Part shown: piece after piece, positions 8,090 to 16,004 of the stretch | How the letters are laid out: each line of letters opens with the position of its first letter | Numbering within the stretch: the stretch's first letter is position 1 | Assembly (NCBI GenBank): GCA_016872645.1 | Contig: VGZH01000028.1 | Span: forward strand, 1-61,111 | Reading direction: 5' to 3' | Source of the DNA: Planctomycetota bacterium | Lineage (GTDB): Bacteria; Planctomycetota; Planctomycetia; Planctomycetales; Planctomycetaceae | Length of the DNA: 61,111 nt | Position numbers and translations under genes: made by a program | Notes under the pieces: generated by a model | Seen by the model: the letters and a program-made list of their open reading frames with translations, nothing else | Databases searched by the model: none | What the model was told of the DNA's origin: nothing

Positions 8090-9154
8090 TTAGAAATTGG
8101 CAACTCGTTCCCGGCCATTCCGGGTTCCGATGCCCCACCACACCTCGTTACTTACATTGGAAGAAATGGCCCGCACCGTCCCATCTGCCATGGCGACATG
8201 CGCGATCCCGTCATGTTGACTGCCTGCTGCCATGAGGTTTGAACCTCCCCAGTCATCGGTATAAGAATGGCAGGTTTTCTCATTTGGCATCATCGTATGG
8301 TTGTAGGCCGACCCGACTCCCATGAAGGACCAGGCCCAGGCTCGACCACGCATATTCGGACGGCCGCTCAACCCTGTCTGGTTGAGACAATCCTGGCGAG
8401 TTGCTTGAGTACTCGCTCCCCCGGCCCATGTGTGGACTTGCGTTCGCCGCTTTCTTAGATCTGGATCAGAACCAGGTTGGCTTAAAAGGTGGTCAACTTG
8501 GATTTCGGCGTAAAGTGCCGTTTGACTCAAGCCATCGCTGATCTTGGCGGTCGTCACCGACTGGTCGCTTCGGAGCCAGTGGGAGGCTGGTGCCCCTGCC
8601 CCCTGCACGAACGAGGCGACACCATTGTGATTGCCGTTCCCTGCCATCTGATTCGCGCCGCCGGTCGCATTTAAATGCGAAGTGCCATGATTGATCGCAT
8701 AATTGAAATTCGCCTGGCCGCCCGCGACCACGTTCGGTTCAGAGGGGCAAATAAACATTGGGAGCCGGGCACTCTGCGTCCTAATGTTTGGGTTTCCGCC
8801 ACCACATTGCCAGCCGCCAGAGTCAAATGCACCGCAATCGGTCCTAAAGTCAGTCAGCTTATAGTTCGCAGCCTGTTCGAGGTACGGAAGCAGAAAAACC
8901 TTGTCCGAGAAGGCTCCCCGAAAGTTGTCGCTGCCACTCCAAGAAATGCTGACGGGAAACTGCTTAGATGAGTCATGGTAATTGTGAAAGGCGAGACCAA
9001 TCTGCTTGAGATTGTTCTTGCACTGAGATCGTCGAGCCGCCTCGCGCGCCTGTTGCACTGCCGGTAGGAGCAAGGCGATCAAAACGGCGATGATGGCGAT
9101 GACAACCAGCAACTCAATCAACGTGAACCCAAATCTAGAACGAAGTCTGGACAT
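8090..9154 (-). CDS. DUF1559 protein with prepilin-type N-terminus
   Basis: Planctomycetal DUF1559 protein with a type IV pilin-like N-terminus. The prepilin cleavage/methylation motif [18 protein letters not shown] begins near residue 9 and is followed by the family helix [20 protein letters not shown]. The C-terminus carries the family signature ([20 protein letters not shown]). The hydrophobic helix should insert in the membrane and could assemble into a pseudopilus after processing by a PilD-type peptidase. ATG at 9154 is preferred over GTG at 9160 because GAGGTG precedes it at short spacing. A strong terminator follows. Function unknown. Confidence 0.92.
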   Translation of the reverse strand: MSRLRSRFGFTLIELLVVIAIIAVLIALLLPAVQQAREAARRSQCKNNLKQIGLAFHNYHDSSKQFPVSISWSGSDNFRGAFSDKVFLLPYLEQAANYKLTDFRTDCGAFDSGGWQCGGGNPNIRTQSARLPMFICPSEPNVVAGGQANFNYAINHGTSHLNATGGANQMAGNGNHNGVASFVQGAGAPASHWLRSDQSVTTAKISDGLSQTALYAEIQVDHLLSQPGSDPDLRKRRTQVHTWAGGASTQATRQDCLNQTGLSGRPNMRGRAWAWSFMGVGSAYNHTMMPNEKTCHSYTDDWGGSNLMAAGSQHDGIAHVAMADGTVRAISSNVSNEVWWGIGTRNGRERVANF

Positions 9155-9778
9155 AAACACCTCGAGTTTAAAATGAAATCACGAAAACATCCTTTGGTGA
9201 TTTGCTCCGTCAGCCAGCCTTGACGCCGTGTGTTATCACTATTGCGAGAAGGGAAAACCCACTGATCCGGAAGCCGCTTCATTCCATTATCGGCTAGAGT
9301 GCCGTTTCTGAGCGTGCCTGTCAAACAGTAAGTGCATGTTTTTTCAACGTTCCGAACGCCTCACCTGCTTTGCAGCAAAATTGGATACGGTGAAACCCCT
9401 GACTGACACGGTTTCGAAGACGACCAACGTTATCGCCAATTTTCAAAGCTCAGACCGCACTGTTTGCGGTTTTTGGAGGCCTAAGCAGTACCACTTGGAG
9501 GACATTCGTTGATTGCGCGTCTCCGGACAGTCAGTCTTCACCAGATTTCAGAAGATTGATGGGAAATAGGCAAAAAAGCGGCGATGCCCAACAGCCGACG
9601 GTGGCTGTCAATCCTCGAGGCTTCAGTCAGAACTATTGAAATCGCAGGAGTGATGCCGGCGGGAAGAAACTACTGCCGCCAGTCGTGATGTGGCATAAGA
9701 GTTGGCGATAATTGCATCCGACTTTATTTATGGATGAGGGGCTGATGGTCTCGTAGTCCAGAATCGGTTGCTGGTTGC
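9155..9778. other. Intergenic stretch without a recognisable gene
   Basis: About 620 bases between the small membrane protein and the DUF1559 gene. No frame reads like protein on either strand. It is somewhat A/T-richer than its surroundings. A weak stem ACCGCA/TGCGGT at 9454-9470 is followed by five T on the plus strand, but no plus-strand gene precedes it. The stretch probably holds the DUF1559 promoter; no convincing -35/-10 pair was seen. Confidence 0.5.
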
Positions 9779-10324
9779 TTACTTGTTGGAATCTTTGAGA
9801 CCGGAATGCAATTCGAAGTGAGCGATGTTTTTGGACGCATCGCGATCCACTGTAATCGCCAAACCCGATGTTGCGGGACTGGCATACTTGGCTGGCGAAG
9901 TCATGACCGGTGGTGACGGTCCCACCTGCATCGCATACTGCTCGATGGAGACGCGATGCCGGCCGACGAAAGCGTACTGGAAGTAGTTTCCATCAATGTC
10001 GGTTTCCAAGATAAATTCGCCATCCTGGCCAATAAATCCGACCGATTTGGGAACGCCAGCTCGCTCAGGCCAAGTCGTGAGTTGCCCGCCTCGAAGCGGG
10101 GCACCATCTAAAGTGATCGTTCCTCGAAAGGCTGCCTTGGCGGGCAGCAGAATGGTATGCCACCATTTCTCTCCCTCCGCGAAAGTCCACCAGTAGACTC
10201 CTCCGGCGGAGACACCCATCAAGCATACGGCGATTAACCACAAACGGCCCCAATGTGCCGTCGATTGACGTGTTGTGGCATCAGAAGTCTCGCCGCCATT
10301 CGCTGGCGCTGCCGACTCATTCAT
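9779..10324 (-). CDS. Membrane-anchored protein with a carboxypeptidase-regulatory-like fold (predicted)
   Basis: A 181-residue protein with one membrane segment (about residues 27-47) and an exported beta-rich domain. The segment FRGTITLDGAPLRGGQLTTW, then GEFILETDIDGNYFQYAFVG and HRVSIEQY, follows the pattern of small planctomycetal proteins (G-x-V-T-L-D-G-x-P-L, then G-x-Y/F-x-x-x-x-x-x-G, then G-x-Y-x-V) with a carboxypeptidase-regulatory-like fold. Its ATG overlaps the stop of the upstream ASPIC gene by four bases (ATGA), so it belongs to that operon. Role unknown; a surface partner of the ASPIC protein is an inference. Confidence 0.7.
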   Translation of the reverse strand: MNESAAPANGGETSDATTRQSTAHWGRLWLIAVCLMGVSAGGVYWWTFAEGEKWWHTILLPAKAAFRGTITLDGAPLRGGQLTTWPERAGVPKSVGFIGQDGEFILETDIDGNYFQYAFVGRHRVSIEQYAMQVGPSPPVMTSPAKYASPATSGLAITVDRDASKNIAHFELHSGLKDSNK

Positions 10325-12159
10325 TTCAGCTTCCTCCGATTGAGCACTCTCGGTTTCGCGTCGGTCGAGTCTGGTTCGACCACATCATACTGATGACCCG
10401 GCATGAGTGGCTCAAGGGTCTGGTGAACTCCATTTGGCCAATGAATCGAAGTGACGATGGATTCATTGGGTTCGGAGGTGACAAGGACTTGCCGGAGATC
10501 ATGTGCCGAGAGATAGCTCCCGCCACCGCGAACGATGCGCACTTGTGATGTTCCCTTCAGATCATCAGCGACCACCAGTCTGGAACCGACTGCGTCGCGA
10601 TTGGAACGCGTTCCAACCAGGCGGATTTGGATGATTCGAGACACAACCTCGGGACTCGCACGGTTCAAATTTCGCAAGATCATCGGAGCCGCGTCCTGGT
10701 GGCCTACCACGACATCAACGGCGCCATCATTATCGAGATCGCCGGTTGAGAGTCCGCGCGCACAACTACGAGACGCGAAGAACTTCCCAGCGGCTGCGCC
10801 GAGAAAGTCGAAACGCTTTCCGTTGTTCCTCCAAACGAGAGGCGGTTGCTCGTAGGAAGAATCTTGCCCAAGCTCACGTCGGTTATTGTCAACGTGGCCA
10901 TTGACGACAATCACATCCAGCCGGCGATCCAGATTAAAGTCGGCGAACAACGTCCCCCAGCCGACCCATGGAAGCGATTCGCGGGCCAGTCCGCGCTGGT
11001 GGGCCACTTCATCAAAGAACTCGCCACGCAAGTTTTCGTAGAGCGAGTTATGTTCATCTTCAAAGTTGGTCGCGAACAGATCCAGCCAGCCATCGCCATT
11101 CATGTCGGCTGCGTCAACGCCCATGCTGGCTTGCATGTTTCCCACATAATCGTAGGCAGCGCCCATGAACTCACCCACGCTCTCGAACTTTGTGCCACCC
11201 CGATTCAGAAAGAGAGAATTCGCTTGCAGATCATTTCCAACGTACAAGTCGATCCAGCCATCGTTATTCAGATCAGCCGCGACAACTCCCTGGCTGCGCC
11301 CCGCCACCGTGGCTAGCCCCATCGGTTCCGTGACATTCTCGAATCGACCATCTCCCAAGTTTCGGTACAAGACGTCATGCACGGGTTCGATTGATCGAGG
11401 ACTGCAAAACACTCTCACTCCGCGCGCCTGATCCCCGCAAAACGGATTCGTCTCGAGTGACCATTTGCCGTAGTTGCAGACGTACAGATCCAGGAACCCG
11501 TCGTTATCGAAGTCCAAACAGGCAGCACTTGTCCCCCACTGAGCGTGACTAACACCTGCTTGAGCGCCAACGTCTTTGAAGGTCCCGTCTCCCTGATTCA
11601 AATACATCTGATTGGCGCCGAAGCACGTCACAGACACGTCGGGAAAACCGTCGTTATCAAAGTCTCCCACCGCAAGGCCTGCGCTGAATCCTGTGTGTCC
11701 CAGCCCGGTCTGGTCGGTCACATCTTCAAAGTGAAGTTCCCCGCGATTCCGATAGATTCGATTGCGAGGCACCTTTCGACTTGCATTGATCGGAAACGGA
11801 GTTCCGGTCAGAAACATCAGATCCTGCCAGCCATCGAGATCAAAGTCGATCATTCCCAGTCCACTTCCATTTGCGGCCGGAAACGGCTTCTCGGGTGAAT
11901 CTCCGGAAACGTGCACGAAATCAATTCCGCTGGCGGCCGTCACATCGTCGAACCACGCAGATTCGTTCGAGCGGTGGCTCGAGAAATCAGTCGGCTCCGA
12001 CATCGTGAGATCGGTCTGGGCGGCTACCGGAGTGTGCTTGGTCGTTGAATCGCTTGGTGCGGGCACTGATTGTTCGTGGCAACCCTGCACGCACAACACA
12101 AACAGCATGACCAGACAGTGTGATGCGACAACGTGCAATCTTTGGACCTTGCTTTTCAA
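10321..12159 (-). CDS. FG-GAP/VCBS beta-propeller lipoprotein with C-terminal ASPIC/UnbV domain, second copy
   Basis: A 612-residue paralogue of the protein at 6079-7911 with the same layout: lipobox CVQGC near residue 27, a Ser/Thr-rich linker, FG-GAP blades with DxDxDG loops (MIDFDLDGWQDLMFL, VGDFDNDGFPDVSVTCF, CLDFDNDGFLDLYVCNYG, AADMNGDGWLDLFATNF), and the ASPIC end (RIVRGGGSYLSAHDLRQVLV, SIHWPNGVHQTL). The start is a TTG, chosen because GAGGAG lies seven bases upstream; no ATG fits better. It lies between a TPR gene upstream and the small membrane protein downstream. Confidence 0.9.
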   Translation of the reverse strand: MKSKVQRLHVVASHCLVMLFVLCVQGCHEQSVPAPSDSTTKHTPVAAQTDLTMSEPTDFSSHRSNESAWFDDVTAASGIDFVHVSGDSPEKPFPAANGSGLGMIDFDLDGWQDLMFLTGTPFPINASRKVPRNRIYRNRGELHFEDVTDQTGLGHTGFSAGLAVGDFDNDGFPDVSVTCFGANQMYLNQGDGTFKDVGAQAGVSHAQWGTSAACLDFDNDGFLDLYVCNYGKWSLETNPFCGDQARGVRVFCSPRSIEPVHDVLYRNLGDGRFENVTEPMGLATVAGRSQGVVAADLNNDGWIDLYVGNDLQANSLFLNRGGTKFESVGEFMGAAYDYVGNMQASMGVDAADMNGDGWLDLFATNFEDEHNSLYENLRGEFFDEVAHQRGLARESLPWVGWGTLFADFNLDRRLDVIVVNGHVDNNRRELGQDSSYEQPPLVWRNNGKRFDFLGAAAGKFFASRSCARGLSTGDLDNDGAVDVVVGHQDAAPMILRNLNRASPEVVSRIIQIRLVGTRSNRDAVGSRLVVADDLKGTSQVRIVRGGGSYLSAHDLRQVLVTSEPNESIVTSIHWPNGVHQTLEPLMPGHQYDVVEPDSTDAKPRVLNRRKLK

Positions 12160-12184
12160 CGGTGATCTCCTCGACCGGATTCCT

Positions 12185-13432
12185 TCAGAACAACCGAATC
12201 GGAATTGTTTCCAGCGGAGGTAATGCCCCGTGAGTTTTCACGGACTGCCGGAATTGTTGCACAAATGCTTCCGGCGATTCCGTGTCGCGGATCTGTTGCA
12301 GCAGGACTTCGGCTTCCGACCAGTTTTCACCTTCGGCGAAACGATACGCTCGAATAATCTGCGCCCAGTACGAATGGGGAGCTTCGATTTGCAGGCGATC
12401 CACGGCCGATTCGACGTCGCGTTTTCGGCGTAACTGTGCCGTTCGAGCTTGCCAGAGCCCGGCTTTTTCGGTGTTTCCCAAGCGATGATAGATCCGCTGC
12501 AGCAGGAACGCCGTCGCCGGTCCGAGCTTGGCGCTCTCCTCCAAGGGTTGTAACCACTCCAGAGCCGCCTGCGCGTGACCCTCGCGAAGCGCGATGTCAG
12601 CGAGCGATTCGCGAGCCTGGTGAGACTGTGGGTCCAACTTCACCGCGAGCTCCCAGTGGGTCACCGCCTCTCGCGTTTCGCCAAGCTGCAAGAGCGCCTG
12701 GCCAAGCGACACCGCAGCATCCAGTGTGGTTCGTTTCGCCAGGCTGCGTTTCAGGAGACCAACCGCCTCGTCACTCCGTCCCAAACTGACCAGCGTGCCC
12801 CCGTATGCCGATAGGAATTCTTCCGGAGAAATGGACAAGCCACGTAACTCCGGATCGAGTTGCAGAACTTTGCCGAATTCCAAAACGGCCTGCTCTTCAT
12901 TTTTCAGATCATTGTGGATGGTCGCCAGGTACAAGTGCCCGAGGACCTCGTGAGTCGGGAGCTGCGCCAGGCGGTCCGCCAACGCGAGCGCCTCTTTCAA
13001 GCGTCCGATACGGGTGTTGCACACCATCAATTCGTAAAGAACGTCCGGGTTTTTCGGGTCCAATTGCAGGGACCGGTTCAAGATCGGCGCGGCAAGCGAC
13101 CATTGAGACTGCAACAAATAAGACTTTGCCCACGCATGCAGATCGACCGCAGTTGCTGCTCCGTGTTGTTCGAAAAGTTGAGCGGCCTCCCGGGGCCTGC
13201 CAACTTTCAAAAGAATGCGCGCGCGAAGTGCAATCGCGCGACCGTCAGCGGGATATTCTCGCTGGAAAGCTCCGACTTCGCGGATTGCGGCGGACACCTC
13301 CCCTTTGCTCAGCAATTGTTCGACGGCCGACAATGCCTGTTCTTGTCGTCGCGAGATTGAAACGAGCACACCGCCCACCACGACAAGCGCGATCACGACG
13401 AGCAAACCCCACCGGGTCAGCAATCGCCTCAT
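12185..13432 (-). CDS. TPR-repeat membrane-anchored protein, second copy
   Basis: One membrane segment (about residues 8-28) followed by many TPR-type helical pairs (AAPILNRSLQLDPKNPDVLY, QAVLEFGKVLQLDPELRG, AVTHWELAVKLDPQSHQARE). ATG at 13432 gives 415 residues and puts the membrane segment at the very N-terminus; an in-frame GTG at 13495 would add 21 residues without a better ribosome site. The gene precedes the second ASPIC gene by 25 bases, the reverse of the order in the first pair (ASPIC then TPR). Likely a scaffold; no enzymatic domain. Confidence 0.82.
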   Translation of the reverse strand: MRRLLTRWGLLVVIALVVVGGVLVSISRRQEQALSAVEQLLSKGEVSAAIREVGAFQREYPADGRAIALRARILLKVGRPREAAQLFEQHGAATAVDLHAWAKSYLLQSQWSLAAPILNRSLQLDPKNPDVLYELMVCNTRIGRLKEALALADRLAQLPTHEVLGHLYLATIHNDLKNEEQAVLEFGKVLQLDPELRGLSISPEEFLSAYGGTLVSLGRSDEAVGLLKRSLAKRTTLDAAVSLGQALLQLGETREAVTHWELAVKLDPQSHQARESLADIALREGHAQAALEWLQPLEESAKLGPATAFLLQRIYHRLGNTEKAGLWQARTAQLRRKRDVESAVDRLQIEAPHSYWAQIIRAYRFAEGENWSEAEVLLQQIRDTESPEAFVQQFRQSVKTHGALPPLETIPIRLF

Positions 13433-13472
13433 TTGGCTGGGGACATCGTTGTTGGCGCGAGCGGTACCAACT

Positions 13473-13682
13473 TTAACGCGAAGCAATCCGGCCACTGAGC
13501 TTCCACGGGGATTCGATGTGTCGGAAGAAACCGGAAGGCCACTCGACCGTCACGGCATCGACACGATATCGAGGATGCGAAGAACCATTCAATCGCAAGG
13601 CGCAGAACAGCGATTCCGAAACCCGTCGCCCGGGCCAATGTGGCCTGAATAATTCCATCGAACTGAGAATCATGCGAATCAC
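13473..13682 (-). pseudogene. Probable ASPIC/UnbV domain remnant
   Basis: A short open frame ends in SSHPRYRVDAVTVEWPSGFF, which resembles the last strand of ASPIC/UnbV domains (V-x-x-V-x-V-x-W-P-S-G). It sits directly upstream of a TPR gene, the place where a whole ASPIC gene sits in the pair at 6079-6082. The residues before it do not read as FG-GAP repeats. I infer the leftover 3' end of a third ASPIC gene. The match is short, so chance similarity is possible. Confidence 0.35.
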
Positions 13683-13693
13683 AAGAAGGCGGG

Positions 13694-14890
13694 CTACTTC
13701 CTCCCGAACAACCGGCTGAGCCGTTCTTGGTGGTATTGAAACCGCTCACGAGATGACATCTGCGCGAAGTTCGGGCTCGTGCTTGATGAGTCGGCTCGAG
13801 CCAACTCAGACTCACTTCTTGTTGAACCAGCCGGTGCTGGCAGACTGATGACAGTGCCGCTGCCTCCGTAGCTCATGACGTTGGTCTGCAGTTTGAGATC
13901 GTCTTCGAGCGATCGCTGCGGCGCGATCTTCAACTCTTGCAGGACGCCGTGGTAGGCCTGCACGGCTTCACGCGGTTCGATAACGCCGTCGGTGATATAG
14001 CGCAGCATCTGGATGAACGCGAGCTGGTGCTCGGCGTTGTTGATCTTGCGGCCGAAGAGCGCGACTTTGGCTCCGTACTTTTGGGCCTCGTGAATCAACA
14101 AGAACGCATCGAGCGTCGTCCCCGCTCCGCCGCCGAGAATGCCGACGATCAGGTGCGGATCGAAGTGGACGAGTTCCTCCATGGCGCGGGGTCCATGGTA
14201 GACCATCTTCAAAAACGTCGGCCGACCGGCGGACGTGACCCCAGCCAGCGAGCGTGCAATCACGTCGTTGATGAACCCCGGCAACTGATCTGGCGCGACG
14301 GCATCGGGGACGTTTGGATCGAAGATTTCCAGGAAGTAGCGGAACTGTTTCCGCTCACACTCCTCGCGGAAATCCTTGAACTGGTTGAGCACATCGATGT
14401 CCAACTCCAACTGATTGTTGAACGTCACCGAGTACAAACCGAGATCGACGCCGAGCTTGCGTTCCGACGGCTCGCAGTCGAGATGCCCGCACTGCATGTG
14501 ATCGAGACTTGCCGTGCGAAACGGTCGAGCGGGTGTCGTGTGAATCCGGCCGCCCCGATGAATGTGAACGTCGGTCGCGTCGTTCGCCCGCGCCGCTGGC
14601 GTGATGTGCGAGTTGTCAAACAGTCGCTCCTGAATCGTCAGCACTTCGCTGGTGCTGGCCGACATCAGCACGATGTCTACGACCCCCTGGTCGATCACTT
14701 CGCGAATCTGTTGGCGATACTGAGCCAGCGTTTTGAAGCGGACTTCGCCGTCGTGCCGTTCCGGCGACTTGCCCGGAGCGCCGATGGAAAAGCCCATGTC
14801 GGCGTCCTTCGCGTCCGCGATGATGAATTCTTTGCAGCCGCTCGGATCGGCATGAATCGCAGCCAACTTGCGGTCGAGTGATTTTTCCAT
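13694..14890 (-). CDS. TIM-barrel aldolase-like protein (DhnA-type, predicted)
   Basis: A 398-residue cytoplasmic protein. Alternating strand-helix segments (VVDIVLMSASTSEVLTIQE, FRYFLEIFDPNVPDA, RPTFLKMVYHGPRAMEELV, LIVGILGGGAGTTLDAFLLI, GAKVALFGRKINNAE) fit a (beta/alpha)8 barrel such as the DhnA/class I aldolase group. K in TFLKMVYHG is a possible Schiff-base lysine, by analogy only. ATG at 14890 is chosen because upstream residues are arginine-rich and read as non-coding. The last ~60 residues look disordered. It is divergent from the nitrilase gene with a 62-base shared promoter region. Substrate unknown. Confidence 0.6.
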   Translation of the reverse strand: MEKSLDRKLAAIHADPSGCKEFIIADAKDADMGFSIGAPGKSPERHDGEVRFKTLAQYRQQIREVIDQGVVDIVLMSASTSEVLTIQERLFDNSHITPAARANDATDVHIHRGGRIHTTPARPFRTASLDHMQCGHLDCEPSERKLGVDLGLYSVTFNNQLELDIDVLNQFKDFREECERKQFRYFLEIFDPNVPDAVAPDQLPGFINDVIARSLAGVTSAGRPTFLKMVYHGPRAMEELVHFDPHLIVGILGGGAGTTLDAFLLIHEAQKYGAKVALFGRKINNAEHQLAFIQMLRYITDGVIEPREAVQAYHGVLQELKIAPQRSLEDDLKLQTNVMSYGGSGTVISLPAPAGSTRSESELARADSSSTSPNFAQMSSRERFQYHQERLSRLFGRK

Positions 14891-14952
14891 GCGCTGATGG
14901 TATGCCTTGCTCGTTCGTTGCCACAAGACTCGTTCGTGAAAGGACTCCGCTG

Positions 14953-15831
14953 ATGAAATCGCTCCGCGTGGCGACCTGCCAGTTTTCCGTGGAAGGCCGG
15001 ATCGCACACAACCGTCGTTGGGTACTAAAGCAGATCGCGCAGGCTGCCGAGCGATCGGCCGACGTCGTTCACTTCTCGGAGTGCGCGTTGTCCGGCTACG
15101 CCGGCGTCGATCTCCCTGGCATCGCGAATTTGGATTGGGACGCACTCGCCGCCGCGACGCGCGATGTGATGGCCGCCGCGAAGCAGCATCGAATTTGGGT
15201 GTTGCTCGGCTCGACGCATCGGCTGGACGAAAAACACAAGCCGCACAACAGCGTGTACGTCATCAATCCGAAAGGCCAGCTCGTCGATCGCTACGACAAA
15301 CGCTTCTGTACGGGGACCGTCGGCAAAAAGACGACGCTTGACTTGTGCCACTACTCGCCCGGCGACCGCTTTGTGACGTTTCAGGTGAAGGGGATCACTT
15401 GCGGAGTTGCCATTTGTTACGACTATCGGTTTCCGGAGCTGTATCGCGGCTACAAACAGCTCGGTGTTGAAGTCATGTTTCAGTCGTTCCACAACGCTCG
15501 CAAGACGGTCGCCGCCGACCCGAAATACAACATCTGGAAGACGATCGTCCCGGCGACGATGCAATGCCGAGCGGCCGAGAATCATTTCTGGATGAGCGCC
15601 AACAACAGCACCGCTCGACCGTCCTGCTGGGGGAGTTTCGCCGTTCGCCCTGACGGCCTGATCGTCGGCCGCTTGCCGCGTCATCGTCCCGGAGTGCTCG
15701 TGACCGACCTGAAGCTCGATCCCGAATGTTTCGATGCTCCCGCCCCGTGGCGACCTGCCGCGATGAGCGGCCAGCTTCATAGCGGCCACTTGGTCGATCA
15801 TCCTCGTTCCCGAGAGGTCACGTCCGTGTGA
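14953..15831 (+). CDS. Carbon-nitrogen hydrolase (nitrilase superfamily)
   Basis: A 292-residue cytoplasmic amidase-type hydrolase. The catalytic Glu-Lys-Cys triad is visible: E43 in FSECALSGYAG, K116 in DRYDKRFCTG and C155 in GVAICYDYRFPE. The family hydrolyses non-peptide C-N bonds (amides, N-carbamoyl groups); the C-terminal part (ENHFWMSANNSTARPSCWGS) is typical of the N-carbamoyl/omega-amidase branch, but the substrate cannot be told. ATG at 14953 starts MKSLRVATCQFSVEG, the usual first strand of the fold. It is divergent from the TIM-barrel gene. Confidence 0.88.
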   Translation: MKSLRVATCQFSVEGRIAHNRRWVLKQIAQAAERSADVVHFSECALSGYAGVDLPGIANLDWDALAAATRDVMAAAKQHRIWVLLGSTHRLDEKHKPHNSVYVINPKGQLVDRYDKRFCTGTVGKKTTLDLCHYSPGDRFVTFQVKGITCGVAICYDYRFPELYRGYKQLGVEVMFQSFHNARKTVAADPKYNIWKTIVPATMQCRAAENHFWMSANNSTARPSCWGSFAVRPDGLIVGRLPRHRPGVLVTDLKLDPECFDAPAPWRPAAMSGQLHSGHLVDHPRSREVTSV

Positions 15832-16004
15832 CAGGCTTCGAGGTGTGAGAGTGGCTGAAATCGTGAATTTTCGGATGTCCGTCGCGCGACGTTCGCAGTC
15901 TCACGACTTCGGCGATCAAAACATTCGCCCTCGCGGACCCTTCGGGTTACGATGACCAGCCCTGTTGTTTCCCGATCGTTGGCCCGCAGTGCTGAGAACC
16001 TTCG

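Noticed and set aside
9454-9475. Plus-strand terminator in the DUF1559 upstream gap
   Set aside because: The stem is only six base pairs and no plus-strand gene precedes it.
13937-14881. Plus-strand frame of 314 codons opposite the aldolase-like gene
   Set aside because: The minus-strand product has regular strand-helix alternation; the plus-strand one is arginine-rich and has no family features.
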